DNA of 64,000 bases from Bradyrhizobium ivorense. GTDB taxonomy: Bacteria; Pseudomonadota; Alphaproteobacteria; Rhizobiales; Xanthobacteraceae. Below are positions 62,831 to 64,000 of the stretch, piece by piece. The notes beneath the pieces are model-generated. The model searched no databases. It was not told the DNA's origin and saw only the letters and a program-made list of their open reading frames with translations. The stretch covers positions 1,124,985 through 1,188,984 of the forward strand of contig NZ_CAADFC020000004.1 in the NCBI RefSeq assembly GCF_900696085.1. Direction: 5' to 3'. Positions within the stretch are counted from its first letter, which is position 1; every line of letters starts with the position of its first letter. The position numbers and the translations under genes are program-made.

Positions 62831-64000
62831 CTATCCCGCGCGCATCGCAGCGGCGGCCGCGCTGTGGCGGCGGATCAGGTCAGCGACATCGAGCCCGGGA
62901 ATGGCGCCGTCGATCACGGCCCATCTGCCGCCGACCATCACACGATCGGCCCGGTGCGCGCCGCAGAGCACCAGCGCGGCGAGCGGGTCGCCGGAACCGG
63001 AAAACCGCAACTCATCAAGCTTGAACAGCGCGAGGTCGGCAGCCTTGCCGATCGCGATCTCGCCGAGTTCGGGGCGACCGACACAGGCGGCCGAGCCCTT
63101 GGTTGCCCATCGCAGCGCATCCCTGTGGCTGACCTTCGTCACGCCATAGCGGGCGCGCTGCAGCAGGAACGCGGCACGGACTTCCTGCATCAGGTTGGAC
63201 CCGTCGTTCGACGCCGAACCGTCGACGCCGAGCCCGATCGCGACGCCGGCCTCCTCCATCTCGCAGACCGGACAACAACCCGAGGCCAGGATCTGGTTGC
63301 TGCAGGCACAATGGCTGACCGTCGTTCCGGCCGCGGCCAGCCGTTTCATCTCCGCCGCCTCGAAGAAGATGCCGTGGGCGAGCCAGGTCCGGGCATTCAA
63401 CCAGCCGCATTGCTCGAGGTAATCGAGCGGGCGGCAGCCATACATCTGCTGGCAGAACCTGTTCTCGTCTTCAGTCTCGGCAAGATGCGTGTGCAGCCGG
63501 ACGTCGAGCTTGCGGGCGAGATCGGCGGTCGAGCGCATCAGCGACGTTGTCACCGAGAACGGCGAACATGGCGCCAGCGCGATCTGCACCATCGCGTCCT
63601 CACCACGCTGATGATGTTTCGACACCAGCCGCGCGCTGTCGGCAAGGATCGCATCCTCGTCCTGCACCACGCTATCCGGCGGCAGCCCGCCGTCACGCTG
63701 CGAGAGGTTCATAGAGCCGCGTGTGAGCAGCACACGGATACCCAGTCGCTTTGCTACCTCGACCTCGATGTCGATCGCCTCTTCGAGGCCCGCCGGAAAG
63801 ACGTAGTGGTGATCGGTGGTCGTAGTACAACCAGACAGCAGCAACTCGGACATCGCGACGCTGACGCCGAGCTCGAGCGATTGCGGAGTCAGTCGCGCCC
63901 ACACCGGATACAGCGCCTGCAGCCAGGGAAACAGCTCGCGATCCATCGCGGCGGGCAGCGCCCGCGTCAGCGTCTGATAGAGGTGATGGTGGGTATTGAT
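62831..64000 (-). CDS. 8-oxoguanine deaminase-like amidohydrolase, N-terminus cut by window edge
   Basis: Reading frame is open to the window edge, so about 390 residues are seen and the true start is outside. The metal motif NTHHHLYQTLTR appears right at the edge; TTTDHHYVFPAG, LHTHLAETEDEN, SHCACSNQILASG and GLGVDGSASNDGSNL follow. This is the TRZ/ATZ hydrolase pattern, closest in feel to 8-oxoguanine deaminase, which turns 8-oxoguanine into urate. Its neighbours fit purine use. Guanine or s-triazine-like substrates remain possible. Confidence 0.85.
   Translation of the reverse strand: MNTHHHLYQTLTRALPAAMDRELFPWLQALYPVWARLTPQSLELGVSVAMSELLLSGCTTTTDHHYVFPAGLEEAIDIEVEVAKRLGIRVLLTRGSMNLSQRDGGLPPDSVVQDEDAILADSARLVSKHHQRGEDAMVQIALAPCSPFSVTTSLMRSTADLARKLDVRLHTHLAETEDENRFCQQMYGCRPLDYLEQCGWLNARTWLAHGIFFEAAEMKRLAAAGTTVSHCACSNQILASGCCPVCEMEEAGVAIGLGVDGSASNDGSNLMQEVRAAFLLQRARYGVTKVSHRDALRWATKGSAACVGRPELGEIAIGKAADLALFKLDELRFSGSGDPLAALVLCGAHRADRVMVGGRWAVIDGAIPGLDVADLIRRHSAAAAAMRAG

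Noticed and set aside
1-64000. CRISPR arrays, insertion sequences, rRNA and tRNA genes
   Set aside because: None was seen: no regularly spaced repeats, no transposase or integrase frames, and no tRNA cloverleaf recognised by eye.

Overview
This 64-kb window is GC-rich alphaproteobacterial chromosome, most likely from Bradyrhizobium or a close relative. Three things point that way: a FtcR/LafR-type solo flagellar regulator, two short flagellins of about 31 kDa as used in thin lateral flagella, and rhizobial signatures (FlaF/FlbT, MotC/MotE, DUF1217). The genus is inferred from remembered family knowledge, not from a database search.

Region 1 (1-6.9 kb) is mixed: a truncated type II L-asparaginase, an acyl-CoA dehydrogenase with its TetR regulator, an OpgC-like membrane acyltransferase, an NTF2-like protein, a MarR-type regulator with a four-cysteine tail, and a membrane-anchored protein of unknown function. 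Region 2 (7.6-42.4 kb) is a virtually complete flagellar locus. lafR is at its left edge. Nearly all structural genes lie on the minus strand in tightly overlapping blocks: motA-fliM-orf-fliN-fliG-flhB; flgB-flgC-fliE-flgG-flgA-flgI-motE-flgH-fliL-fliP; two flagellins; then fliF-fliH-motB-motC-fliK-slt-flgE-flgK-flgL-flaF-flbT-flgD-fliQ-flhA-fliR-fliJ-flgJ-flgN-fliL2. A divergent plus-strand group, DUF1217-flgF-fliI, closes the right edge. Export apparatus, basal body, switch, stator, hook and filament are all encoded, but no chemotaxis gene, histidine kinase or sigma factor is seen.

Region 3 (43-56.3 kb) opens with a second four-cysteine MarR protein, a paralogue of the one left of lafR, so the pair brackets the flagellar locus. 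Next comes a divergently organised catabolic cluster. The minus arm encodes a nitroreductase, a polar-amino-acid-type ABC importer, a RidA protein and a DUF1989 protein. The plus arm encodes a metal-dependent amidohydrolase, a three-gene molybdenum hydroxylase whose iron-sulfur subunit is fused to a CoxG-like domain, and a purine-type deaminase. A third MarR regulator sits between the arms, and two near-identical 14-bp perfect palindromes flank it. This looks like one uncharacterised pathway for a nitrogen-containing, probably heterocyclic, compound.

Region 4 (56.4-64 kb) looks like nucleoside or oxidised-purine uptake and use: a Tsx-like outer-membrane protein, a BMP-type ABC transporter (ATPase, two permeases, binding protein) and a truncated 8-oxoguanine-deaminase-like hydrolase.

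The strongest leads for new biology are: the 51-nt leader block conserved between the two flagellin genes (49 of 51 bases identical) in a locus that also encodes FlbT and FlaF; the paired four-cysteine MarR regulators; and the operator-linked Mo-hydroxylase/amidohydrolase cluster.
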